A DNA stretch of 64,000 nucleotides from positions 2,837,001 to 2,901,000 of the forward strand of contig CP054184.1 of NCBI GenBank assembly GCA_015709715.1. The letters are read 5' to 3'. Below, piece by piece: positions 33,066-41,355 of this stretch (its first letter is position 1; every line of letters starts with the position of its first letter). The position numbers and the translations under genes were made by a program. The notes beneath the pieces are model-generated. The model made no database searches and had not been told where the DNA came from. It saw only the letters and a program-made list of their open reading frames with translations. The stretch comes from Nitrospira sp. Lineage in GTDB: Bacteria > Nitrospirota > Nitrospiria > Nitrospirales > Nitrospiraceae.

Positions 33066-35498
33066 ATGTATTGGAATAGGTTTGCAGACATCGAAGTCCT
33101 CCCGGATGGTGATAAGGACTACCTGAGCGTAATCCAACATCTCAATGTTCAGTACAGGCTCGGACTGGCGGAGGAGCTTGCGCAACCCTCAGGCCAGTCA
33201 AAGGACGAGCAGTCAAAGAAACCCGTTCGCCACATAAAGAAGAAGCCGTTAGGATTTTACAAGAACGCTAGTGAGCCCCCACTCCTGTTTGAGGTCGACC
33301 TAGATCTCGGCGCGATCGACGAACGGTATGGTGACAAGTCCCTGACGAACTACGAATGGACGCGGGTGTATCTGGTCAGGGTGTGTGCTGACAAGGCCGA
33401 CAAAAAGCCCGAACAGTCTACGGACGAGTATGAGTGGTATTTGCTCGACGGAGAGAGCGGTGTTCTGCATGCGTTGAACGCAAAATTCGGCGGGATCAAT
33501 ATTAATGACTCTTCATACGCAAGTGAGTATCTCGATTTCTTCTGTTCGTTCTTGAGCGCGAAAGAGGGGGTCTTTGCACTCATCCAGCAAGAAGCGGATC
33601 TGAACCAGCTCGAAGATCAGGGGGAACGATTCGAGGCTGAACTTGACGAACGTCGTCGATACGCAGTGTTTGATGAAAAGAAAAAATACATCAACAAGAT
33701 GTCATGGGGCAAGGTAGAGGAGAAGCTTAAACAGAAGCTCGAGGAACTGAAGGAACGGAATGGGCAACAGCGTGATTCTTCTGGCCAAGGTGCTAGCGCT
33801 GGGCCTGGGGATTCTGCTGCAACGGATTCTCGCACTGAGAACAAGAAGGTGCTGTATGGGTTGGTCTTGTACGGCAAGGAGGTTCGGGAATCCAGTTTTG
33901 AACTGACTGAATCCGGGATGGTCACTATGAGGGGGGATCAGGAGTGCCTGCGTGATCTGCCAGTTAGACGTCACACGACATGGCGCCACAAGAGATCCGG
34001 TCTCATTCGGTTTACCAAGAGCGCTTCCAGGAAGCGCATCCCTGCTGCTGAGTTTAAAAACTTGGTAGTGAGGGCAGTGGGAGTTGCGAGTTTTTATTTT
34101 GTGTTGATAGAGGAGAATGTGAAATTTGATCCGACCGATAAAGTGAGTGCACTTGAATGCCTGGATGTGCACTTTTTGGGTGAGGTGACTTTCGACCACT
34201 GCGATGTGACGGCGGTGTTTCGATTTGAGGATTGCAAGTTCCTCGGCGGTTTTCATGCTCCCGGCACAACCTTCAATTCCCAAGTCTCCTTCAAGAAGTC
34301 TGAAATCTTTTTTCTTTCTGAGACGTGGCTGGCCCAGTTATCTATGAAGAGGAAGAGGGGGGAGGGAGACTATCCGGTAGCGCTGACTTTGGACTATGCC
34401 AAGGTTAAGGGAAGCCTTAGTTTGGAATGGCTCACTTCCCATGGATCGGTGAGTGGCCGACATCTCACTGTCAAATCGGATGCCAGTTTTTCCGGGCTGC
34501 AGGTCCTACCGCTTGTGGGTAGAAGCAGCGAAGCTTGGACGGATAAGTCCAAGCCCGAGCCTAAGCCATACAAGGCTGCCCGTGGAAACGGCCCGGTGTT
34601 GTTGGATCTTCAGCGCAGTTCGTTCGCTGGATCCCTCAATCTAGGGATCTCCGTGGAAAAGGACGTGGGGCTGAAGCAAGGAACGCTGTTGCGGCGAACC
34701 CGCGTGACCGTGTGCGGTGATTGCCGGTTCGATACCATGTCGATCGGTAAGTCCCTCATCATTGAAGGGCTGGCAGTTGTGAGGCCGAGAACTGAGGAGG
34801 TTGACCTTAAGGACTTTCGATTTGGGGATTGTGACAGGACTCTTTCCATGTCCAATGTGACGGTCAATGGAAACATTCAATCCTGGGAGTACGATTCTTG
34901 GGACCTCTCCGGTCAAACGATCCCGCCTCCGCTCGTCGTCGATGGAACCATTGATCTGAGGTGGTCCAAGATAGGCGGTTATGTCGATCTCAGGATGTCG
35001 CAGGTGAGAAAAGATCTCGATTGCATCGGCATGCGCGCTGCCTGGCTTACGTTGGAGCCTTTCCGACCCGATGACGTTGCATCGAACGATGACCAGCGCC
35101 GGAAGGCAGACGAATTTGATTGGATACAGTATTCGGTTTTGGATCCATCCTCCCCTTCTCCACCGGTCGGGAATGCACCATCTGAATGGATGAAAGCCTT
35201 CGCATGGCGGATGTCGGCCATCGGGGGTGATCTAAAACTGGATAATGCGACCATTCCTGGCGGGGTGACGTTGACGGGTACGACGATTAAGGGAACGGTT
35301 GACGTACGTCTGGGTGCCCAACTGGGTCAGATCAAGGCCATGCCGGCGTTGGGAATTTGTACCGACATGACAGACGTACGCGCGAGTCGGAAGGTGGTCA
35401 AGCAAAGCGCCTTCCTGGGAGGGCTGTCAATTCGCGATAGTACCATCTCGGGTCCCGTATACCTTTGGGGTGCTCAGATTTGGGTGCACAGACGATAA
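33066..35498 (+). CDS. giant beta-helix membrane protein, N-terminal part (frameshifted)
   Basis: 810 residues. ATG 33066 has GGAGGGAGCA upstream. Residues 1-190 are a mixed domain with the segment WYLLDGESGVLHALN and, after it, YLDFFCSFLSAKEG; ~190-240 are a charged coiled-coil-like helix (KVEEKLKQKLEELKERNGQQ). From ~360 the chain is a series of short strands in right-handed beta-helix style (TIDLRWSKIGGYVDLRMSQV; DLKLDNATIPGGVTLTGTTI). It stops just inside another such turn, GPVYLWGAQI, and the repeats continue in the next frame. The base composition is more AT-rich than the flanks, suggesting transfer. Function unknown. Confidence 0.75.
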   Translation: MYWNRFADIEVLPDGDKDYLSVIQHLNVQYRLGLAEELAQPSGQSKDEQSKKPVRHIKKKPLGFYKNASEPPLLFEVDLDLGAIDERYGDKSLTNYEWTRVYLVRVCADKADKKPEQSTDEYEWYLLDGESGVLHALNAKFGGININDSSYASEYLDFFCSFLSAKEGVFALIQQEADLNQLEDQGERFEAELDERRRYAVFDEKKKYINKMSWGKVEEKLKQKLEELKERNGQQRDSSGQGASAGPGDSAATDSRTENKKVLYGLVLYGKEVRESSFELTESGMVTMRGDQECLRDLPVRRHTTWRHKRSGLIRFTKSASRKRIPAAEFKNLVVRAVGVASFYFVLIEENVKFDPTDKVSALECLDVHFLGEVTFDHCDVTAVFRFEDCKFLGGFHAPGTTFNSQVSFKKSEIFFLSETWLAQLSMKRKRGEGDYPVALTLDYAKVKGSLSLEWLTSHGSVSGRHLTVKSDASFSGLQVLPLVGRSSEAWTDKSKPEPKPYKAARGNGPVLLDLQRSSFAGSLNLGISVEKDVGLKQGTLLRRTRVTVCGDCRFDTMSIGKSLIIEGLAVVRPRTEEVDLKDFRFGDCDRTLSMSNVTVNGNIQSWEYDSWDLSGQTIPPPLVVDGTIDLRWSKIGGYVDLRMSQVRKDLDCIGMRAAWLTLEPFRPDDVASNDDQRRKADEFDWIQYSVLDPSSPSPPVGNAPSEWMKAFAWRMSAIGGDLKLDNATIPGGVTLTGTTIKGTVDVRLGAQLGQIKAMPALGICTDMTDVRASRKVVKQSAFLGGLSIRDSTISGPVYLWGAQIWVHRR

Positions 35499-37203
35499 GA
35501 GTCAAAAGGCCCCTAAGAGGCAAAATGCCTCACCTAAACCAGTCATTGATATCGCCACATCGAATCTCAAAGGTGGCCTGTACCTTCATGTGCGGTCACG
35601 CTGGGAGGGCCAAGAGACTGTTCGTGAATCCCTCGACGAAGGATGTAACTGGCAAGATGAGTCTGCGGTTGAAACGGAATGGAGTGACCATAGTGGGTAC
35701 AAATGGATAGATCCTTGTGGATTGGTGGCAGACTTCCGGAACTTCGATGGCGGGCGAGACAGCTATTTCTGGAAAACCATCTCGGATGTGTTTCATACGA
35801 CTGTGGATGGCAATGTGGACGTGTTGGCTTCCGACATTGGTGCCGATGTGGATCTGAGTAATACGCGAGTGTGTGGACGGGTCCGCCTGAACGATTCCCA
35901 TGTCAAATGTGATGTCAGAGCGGTGGCATGTCTGCAGGAGTTTGGACACAAGTTCACGGCAGTTCCTTCTGTCGAGCAGAAAGAGGCATTATGTGCCGAA
36001 CTGCAGACCCAATGCTTTCACTTTGAATTTCAGTCTCTGCGATGTGATGGGGATCTGATGTTGGCGGGTCTTGCTGTGGCCGGGGACATCGATGGCAGGA
36101 ATGCAGGGGTGCGAGGGCATGTGGAATTTGTTTGCGACGAGAGAGTTAAGGCCCTCCCAAAACCAGGATCAGGACAACGAAACGCAAGCGGGCGCGCGTC
36201 CATAGGAGGGGATTTAGATCTCTGTGGATCCGAAATCGGTCTCTTGAGAATCGATGGACAGAGCGTTCAGACCACTGCGAAGAAGATCAATTTAGCCCGA
36301 GTCACAGTTTCCACGCTCGAAATCGTCGAGTCCCTGCCGAAGAAGATTAATTTGCAGAGCATTAAAGTCGGGACGTGGAGAGTCGAAGACCCCAAAGCCT
36401 TGCTGACGAAGGCAGACCCCTATGATTCATGGGCCTATAAGAGCGTGGAAAATTGGCTCGCTTCAACGGGTCAGGATGATAAGGCCGACGACATGCATAT
36501 GGAGAGGAATAGGAAAGAGCTAGATCTAGAGGAAGGGAAGTATTTTCAGACTGATAAGACTGTCGGCTGGATCAGTGCGATTATTATGGGTTTTGCGGCA
36601 GTCGCTGTACCAATCTGGCCCTGGTCGGCCTGCATCTTATGCTTGGTTGGCATCATCATTCTCTACCGTTATTGGGATCAAACCGTTGCCCACCTGGATC
36701 GCCCTCTCTCCTGGATCAGACTGAAAGTTTGGAATCGGTTCATCCTCGAAAAGATAATGGGATTCGGAACCCGGTTGGGCCCAGCGTTCTGCATTTGGCT
36801 CGTACTGGCGATTAGCCTAGGCCTGGTGTTGAGCCATCCTCGTAACGTCCAGCCCACTTTTGCCGCGGTCAATGCCGGGCTTCCCAAGCACGATCTCAAA
36901 ATCCAAGAAATCAGACAAATCAGAAAGGATCTTCAAAAACTAACCCCGGAAGCGCAGGAGTGGGGATTTTGGAACCATGCGCTGTGGCTGGCGCTCGACA
37001 TTACCGTGCCGTTGATACCGTTCAACCTCCATGACGAATGGGAACCAAGAGAAACAACCGAGGGAACAGCTTTTCCTTGTTGCTCGCAGAGCGAAATGCT
37101 GATTGCTCCGAAAACCCTGGCAAATATCTTCACGCCGCTATCCTGGATTATTTGGTCACTGATCGCCACAGGAATGGCAGGCGTGATACGGACAAGGAAC
37201 TGA
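35470..37203 (+). CDS. giant beta-helix membrane protein, C-terminal part (frameshifted)
   Basis: The open frame begins at GTG 35470 without a ribosome site and overlaps the previous frame by 29 bases. Losing one base in the TTTGGG run near 35479-35484 would join the frames into one protein of about 1,380 residues, reading GAQIGCTDDKSQK. This part continues the beta-helix (NVDVLASDIGADVDLSNTRV; ASIGGDLDLCGSEIGLLRID) and ends in a membrane domain: WISAIIMGFAAVAVPIW, ACILCLVGIIILY, GPAFCIWLVLAISLGLVL and a final LSWIIWSLIATGMAGVI. The C-terminal ALDITVPLIPF / GW-type ending resembles that of ion-channel-like pentapeptide proteins. Confidence 0.7.
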   Translation: MLRFGCTDDKSQKAPKRQNASPKPVIDIATSNLKGGLYLHVRSRWEGQETVRESLDEGCNWQDESAVETEWSDHSGYKWIDPCGLVADFRNFDGGRDSYFWKTISDVFHTTVDGNVDVLASDIGADVDLSNTRVCGRVRLNDSHVKCDVRAVACLQEFGHKFTAVPSVEQKEALCAELQTQCFHFEFQSLRCDGDLMLAGLAVAGDIDGRNAGVRGHVEFVCDERVKALPKPGSGQRNASGRASIGGDLDLCGSEIGLLRIDGQSVQTTAKKINLARVTVSTLEIVESLPKKINLQSIKVGTWRVEDPKALLTKADPYDSWAYKSVENWLASTGQDDKADDMHMERNRKELDLEEGKYFQTDKTVGWISAIIMGFAAVAVPIWPWSACILCLVGIIILYRYWDQTVAHLDRPLSWIRLKVWNRFILEKIMGFGTRLGPAFCIWLVLAISLGLVLSHPRNVQPTFAAVNAGLPKHDLKIQEIRQIRKDLQKLTPEAQEWGFWNHALWLALDITVPLIPFNLHDEWEPRETTEGTAFPCCSQSEMLIAPKTLANIFTPLSWIIWSLIATGMAGVIRTRN

Positions 37204-37206
37204 TGG

Positions 37207-37647
37207 CTAGGTGCGACTGTTACGCGTGTGCTCCAGTTCCCTCTCCATCTTTCGGTGCGGGATGCCGGCATCGAGAAACAGGTCGCCGATGGGACGGAAG
37301 CCGGCCCGTTCGTAGAAGCCGATCGCGTGGGTCTGGGCCGAAAGGCTGACGCGCGCGAGGCCTCGTTGCGCCGCCAGGTCCAGTAATGCGCCGAGCAGGG
37401 CGCTGCCGACGCCGCGCCCGCGCCAGCCCTTGAGCACCGCCATGCGGCCGATGGTGCCGTTCGGTTGCATGCGGGCCGTGGCGATCACCTCTCCCGCTTC
37501 ATCCCAGGCCGCCACGTGAGTGCAGGCCGGATCGAGGCCGTCCCACTCCAGCTCCACCGGCACGCCCTGTTCGCGGATGAAGACGGCGGTGCGGATCGCC
37601 TTCAAGGCCGGTTCCATTGCGTTCCATTCCACCGTGGTGAGGGTCAT
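37207..37647 (-). CDS. GNAT N-acetyltransferase
   Basis: 146 residues. Acetyl-CoA binding motif A is GRMAVLKGWRGRGVGSALLG (R-G-x-G-V/x-G), with the later HAIGFYERAGFRPIGD motif B and an ElaA/YjcF-like start (TAVFIREQGVPVELEWDGLD). A cytosolic acetyltransferase of unknown substrate. It lies three bases from the stop of the convergent beta-helix gene and its start overlaps nothing but the stop of the small secreted protein downstream of it by four bases in the same direction, i.e. the secreted-protein gene is upstream and coupled (ATGA). Confidence 0.88.
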   Translation of the reverse strand: MTLTTVEWNAMEPALKAIRTAVFIREQGVPVELEWDGLDPACTHVAAWDEAGEVIATARMQPNGTIGRMAVLKGWRGRGVGSALLGALLDLAAQRGLARVSLSAQTHAIGFYERAGFRPIGDLFLDAGIPHRKMERELEHTRNSRT

Positions 37648-37991
37648 CGCGCTTCCTCTCTGGTCGGTGTGTCACCGGCCGGGCCTTCCTTCCCGCCTCG
37701 ATGTAACTGTTCCAACCACTCGCTCACCTGCCCCTGTGCCGTCGGTGGGGCCGTCTCCCCGCGGCGTAACCGATCTTCCAAGGCTTGTGACCGATCCGGA
37801 ATGGTCTGTTGGCCCGGTCGATTCGGCTGCTTCAGGCCGCGCATCGGGCCGTTGGGTCTGGCGCGTTCCGATCTGGGTGTGAGGGTGGGGCTGCCGGACG
37901 ACTGTGATTGCGCAGGACGCGGGTCGAACGTCAGGAGGCCGGCAAGGATGGAGACAACGATGGCCCATCGAGCGTTGGTGGTGCTGTGCAT
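37644..37991 (-). CDS. small secreted Pro/Arg-rich protein
   Basis: 115 residues from ATG 37991 (AAGGTGAGAG upstream). The signal peptide ARWAIVVSILAGLLTFDPRPAQS is followed by a basic, Ser/Pro/Arg-rich low-complexity stretch and a short helix (SQALEDRLRRGETAP; VSEWLEQLHRGG). Its stop overlaps the GNAT start by four bases. No family is recognised. Confidence 0.6.
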   Translation of the reverse strand: MHSTTNARWAIVVSILAGLLTFDPRPAQSQSSGSPTLTPRSERARPNGPMRGLKQPNRPGQQTIPDRSQALEDRLRRGETAPPTAQGQVSEWLEQLHRGGKEGPAGDTPTREEAR

Positions 37992-38214
37992 AGGCTCTCT
38001 CACCTTGTGACTCTTCTCACAGTACTCCTCTCGTTTTCCCATGGTCAATCCGCTGTATCGTCGCCGGACAGCATCGGAGGTTGGTATCGCACGACTACGT
38101 ATTCACCGTCGGACGCCCATGCAAGAAACCGCTTTCCGTTTTGGCGCTCGCCGAGCCGGTGATAGGCTCCTCTCTATTCGCAAGGTTCAGCCGATCAACC
38201 TGAGAGGAGCCACT

Positions 38215-38487
38215 GTGGAAACTCGACGCGCAAGACAATCCGTTGCCGCTCAACGAGGCGGGTGGTCGCGCCTGTGGTGTTGTGTCTGTCTGGCTGGGGG
38301 CGAGAGCGAGCCATCACGGCGGGTGGCGCAGCGGGGGGTGGGATGGACCCTGCTGCAGTCACTGTGGGCGTTGCTGCGCCGGGTGGCGGGGCTCGGGCCG
38401 TCGCGGGAGAGGGATCTGCGATCCTCCTGGAGTCGCCAGGCCGTCGGGCGCCGCCGCGCCCCCGCCATCTATAGCCATCTCCTCTAG
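38215..38487 (+). CDS. possible small Arg/Trp-rich protein, weak
   Basis: GTG 38215 has a good AGAGGAG ribosome site five bases upstream and opens 90 codons (ETRRARQSVAAQRGG start, WTLLQSLWALLRRVAGLG centre). There is no family likeness, and other frames are also open here because the region is very GC-rich. Its stop is six bases before the following membrane-protein start. It is reported because the ribosome site is real; the rest of 37992-38493 holds nothing I can support. Confidence 0.25.
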   Translation: METRRARQSVAAQRGGWSRLWCCVCLAGGESEPSRRVAQRGVGWTLLQSLWALLRRVAGLGPSRERDLRSSWSRQAVGRRRAPAIYSHLL

Positions 38488-38493
38488 CCCATC

Positions 38494-38955
38494 GTGCTGC
38501 TGCAGCTGGCTACCTATTTCAACGTGCCCCTTCGCCGCCCGCAGGCCATGCGTCCCACTCGTCGCTTCCGATTGGATCCCGAGCCGCTTCGGTTCCTGAC
38601 GGCCTTCGCCGTCTGCTTTTTCGCCGTGGGGCTGCCCTATTGGTGGATTCCCGTTCGTCGCCTCACCTTGCCCGATGCGCTGACAGGGCCGGGCCTGTTC
38701 GTGGTGGGGGCGGCCGCCTTGATTTTGGGGTGGAGTCTGCTCTCACGGCTCTGGGTCATTGCGCTTGTTCCGGCTGCTGCGGTCCCGGCCGCGGTATGGG
38801 CGCGTATTCTCGTGGATGGCTGGAACAACCCTGCCGTCCATCATGTCTGGGCACTCGAACTCTCCATTACGGCGGCGGCCGGCCTCTTCTGCGCAGGGCT
38901 CGGCGCGCTGCTGGGGCGTCTGCTGCGCCGCCTGAGTCGTTCGCGGCGACCGTAG
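38494..38955 (+). CDS. small integral membrane protein
   Basis: 153 residues from GTG 38494; ATG 38548 is an alternative start. Four hydrophobic segments are seen: FLTAFAVCFFAVGLPYWWI, GPGLFVVGAAALILGWSLL, WVIALVPAAAVPAAVWARIL and LSITAAAGLFCAGLGALLG, with a basic C-terminal tail. The YWWIPVRRLTLPDALTGPGL segment recalls an uncharacterised membrane family of proteobacteria, from memory. Function unknown. Confidence 0.6.
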   Translation: MLLQLATYFNVPLRRPQAMRPTRRFRLDPEPLRFLTAFAVCFFAVGLPYWWIPVRRLTLPDALTGPGLFVVGAAALILGWSLLSRLWVIALVPAAAVPAAVWARILVDGWNNPAVHHVWALELSITAAAGLFCAGLGALLGRLLRRLSRSRRP

Positions 38956-39079
38956 CCGATCTTCCCACTCCTCCCACTCCCTATTGACCTCGCGAGCCGT
39001 TGCGGCGAAGATGCGGCGGCGTTGTGGCGCGAGACCTGCACAGCCGGTGAGTCGGCGGCGGAACCAGAGGAGTGTGACC

Positions 39080-39934
39080 ATGAAGGTGTTGATTGCGACG
39101 GATGGCTCCAAGTACGGGAAATGGGCGACGGAATGGGTGGTGCACGTACCGTTTCAAGAGAAGCCGGATGTCACGCTGGTGCATGTGACGGATGTGGAGG
39201 CCTTGCGTTCGCCGGTGATGTTTCAGCCGGTAGTGATCGGCAACGAACCGTTCATTCAGGAAGAGATCAAACGCATTGAAGCCCAGAGCAAGCGAACGAT
39301 GGTGGAGGCCAAGGCGCAGGTGGCGTCGTTGCGTCTCAAGGCCAAGCTGTCGTCGGAGCGTGGGCCGGTGGGGCAAACCATCTTGAAGCTGGCCCCGCAA
39401 CGGGACGGGCTCGTGGTGCTGGGGAGCCGGGGGCTGGATGCGCTGGATCGTTTCATGCTGGGAAGCGTGTCCACCCAGGTGACGCTCCATGCGCCCTGTT
39501 CGGTCCTCATTGTGAAGGAGGAGCCGCGGCCTGTGCGCCGCATCCTGCTGGCCACCGACGGCTCCAAGGCTTCGGAGAAAGCGGTGAAGTTCGTGCTGAC
39601 GAAGTGGCGACCGGATGCGCGGGAGGGGGCGGAGCCGCTGGAGGTGGTGGTCACCCATGTGATGCCCTATCTCAACTATCCCGAGCTGAAGGAGGCCGGC
39701 GCTCGGCTGGTCGAACAATGCGCAGACAAACTCCTGAAGGCCGGGTTTACGGTCGACGAAGTCGTGCGGTTGGGCAAACCAGCCGACGAGATTCTGAAGG
39801 TCGCCTCGAAGAAAAAGGTGGATCTCATCGTGACCGGCGCCAAGGGCATGGGCGCGATCGCGCGGTTCCTGCTCGGCAGCATCTCCACGAAGGTGGTGCA
39901 GCACAGCCGCTGTTCGGTGCTCGTCGTTCGCTGA
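39080..39934 (+). CDS. tandem UspA universal stress protein
   Basis: 284 residues, two Usp domains. Each has the strand-1 motif (MKVLIATDGSKYGKWA; RILLATDGSKASEKAV) and the nucleotide-binding signature (VLGSRGLDALDRFMLGSVS; VTGAKGMGAIARFLLGSIS) with CSVLxVxR at the end. ATG 39080 follows GAGGAGTGTGACC; upstream codons in frame are not Usp-like. It is a second tandem UspA, paralogous to 16833-17738, standing alone on the plus strand and followed by a strong inverted repeat. Confidence 0.92.
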   Translation: MKVLIATDGSKYGKWATEWVVHVPFQEKPDVTLVHVTDVEALRSPVMFQPVVIGNEPFIQEEIKRIEAQSKRTMVEAKAQVASLRLKAKLSSERGPVGQTILKLAPQRDGLVVLGSRGLDALDRFMLGSVSTQVTLHAPCSVLIVKEEPRPVRRILLATDGSKASEKAVKFVLTKWRPDAREGAEPLEVVVTHVMPYLNYPELKEAGARLVEQCADKLLKAGFTVDEVVRLGKPADEILKVASKKKVDLIVTGAKGMGAIARFLLGSISTKVVQHSRCSVLVVR

Positions 39935-40001
39935 CGTGACGGCCTGTTCATCCCATGCGCCGGCCGGTCCGGCTGTGGCATTTCACCCCGTTCCTGCCCT
40001 G

Positions 40002-40031
40002 CAGGCCGTAGCAAAAGGCTGCTACGGCCTG
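40002..40031 (+). repeat. perfect 12-bp inverted repeat, possible terminator
   Basis: CAGGCCGTAGCA pairs perfectly with TGCTACGGCCTG around a six-base loop (AAAGGC), about 68 bases past the UspA stop. It has the stability of a terminator stem but lacks the T run expected of an intrinsic one (TCCGTTCCC follows). It may be a factor-assisted terminator, an mRNA-end stabiliser or a protein site. Confidence 0.6.
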
Positions 40032-40083
40032 TCCGTTCCCTTCGAAATCACCTGTCCGGCCGGGCACGTTCCCTGCTGATTCC

Positions 40084-41355
40084 ATGAGTCACGACCTGGG
40101 GCGAGCCGGTGATCGGAGCATGACACCAACCGTGATAGGTGTGAGTCGGGGTTCGGTGCGATGGGTATGGCCGTCGGTTTCGTTGCGTCGCCTCAGGCCG
40201 GTCCCCCTGTTGGTCTGGGTCCTGCTCCTCGCGGCCCAGGGATGCGACCGCGATCCTTCCCCGAACCCTGCCGCTCATCCGGCGAACCGGTCGGTCGAGG
40301 GCATCGTTCGATTGACCCAACAGGAGATGGCCCGGGCGGGGATCGACGTGCTGCGGGTCAAAGCGGAGCCGTTCACCGTCCATCGGGAGTTTCCCGCCAC
40401 CGTGCAGGCCAACGCCAACGAACTGGCGGAGGTGACGACCCTGATCCGTGGCCGGGTCGTGGAGGTGTCGGTGGATGTCGGCAAGGATGTGAAGAAGGGA
40501 GAGCGGCTCGCCCTGCTCGACAGCGCCGACTTGGGCTTGGCCGAGGGGGCCTACCTCAAGGCGTCGGCCCGCCAGCATGAGGCCCAGTTGGCCTATGAAC
40601 GGGCCGCCAATCTCCACGAACATCGCGCGATCAGCCTGGCGGAACTTCAGCGGCGGGAAGCCGAGATGAAAACGGCGCGAGCGGACGCGCGGGAAGCCGC
40701 CCATCGCCTGACGTTGCTCGGCGTGGCATCGCAGGAGCTGCAGCGGCTGGACCGCGAGCAGACCATCCGCTCGGATGTGGCGATCCGTGCGCCCTTCGCC
40801 GGCCGAGTGATCGTCCGTAATATCACGCGCGGCGAGGTCATCGAGACCGCGCAGAAATGTTTCGTGATCGCCGACTTGTCCGACGTGTGGGTGATCGGCA
40901 ACGTGCCGGAAAAGGATGTCCGGTTCATTCGTCCGGATGAGTCGGTCAAGGTCGTCGTGCCGGCCTATCCGCATGCGCTCTTCTCCGGCACCATCACCCA
41001 CATCAGCGACGTGCTTGATCCGGAAACCAGGACCATGCGCCTGCGCGTCACGGTGCCGAACCCCGATCGCTTGCTCAAGCCTGAAATGTTTGCCATGGTC
41101 CAGGTCTATACGGCGACGGTGCAGGAGGCCCTGCGGGTGCCCCTGGCGGCGGTGCAAGAGATCGATGGGGGGAAGATGATCTTCGTGAAACGGGCGGACG
41201 ACCGCTTCGAGCCGCGTCGCGTGGTGCTGGGCGACGAGCAGAGCGAGCACGTGATGGTGCTGGAAGGACTGCGGGAGGGTGAAGAGGTGGTGGTGAAGGG
41301 GGCGTTCGCACTCAAATCGGAGGTCGAAATCCACAGGGTCGAACCCACGCCATGA
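40084..41355 (+). CDS. RND efflux membrane-fusion protein (CzcB/CusB-like)
   Basis: 423 residues from ATG 40084; GTG 40141 or ATG 40120 are possible. The N-terminus ends in a lipoprotein-type signal (VWVLLLAAQGC). The order of adaptor elements is complete: barrel-sandwich half GRVVEVSVDVGKDVKKGERL, helical hairpin (LKASARQHEAQLAYERAANL), second lipoyl half VAIRAPFAGRVIVRNITRGE and the DVWVIGNVPEKDVRFI beta-barrel. It links the inner-membrane pump encoded next (four-base ATGA overlap) to an outer-membrane channel that is not in this window. Confidence 0.9.
   Translation: MSHDLGRAGDRSMTPTVIGVSRGSVRWVWPSVSLRRLRPVPLLVWVLLLAAQGCDRDPSPNPAAHPANRSVEGIVRLTQQEMARAGIDVLRVKAEPFTVHREFPATVQANANELAEVTTLIRGRVVEVSVDVGKDVKKGERLALLDSADLGLAEGAYLKASARQHEAQLAYERAANLHEHRAISLAELQRREAEMKTARADAREAAHRLTLLGVASQELQRLDREQTIRSDVAIRAPFAGRVIVRNITRGEVIETAQKCFVIADLSDVWVIGNVPEKDVRFIRPDESVKVVVPAYPHALFSGTITHISDVLDPETRTMRLRVTVPNPDRLLKPEMFAMVQVYTATVQEALRVPLAAVQEIDGGKMIFVKRADDRFEPRRVVLGDEQSEHVMVLEGLREGEEVVVKGAFALKSEVEIHRVEPTP

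Noticed and set aside
32815-33066. N-terminal extension of the transglycosylase-like gene to 33066
   Set aside because: It enters AT-richer sequence, has no signal or domain, and would place the start over the start of the beta-helix gene.
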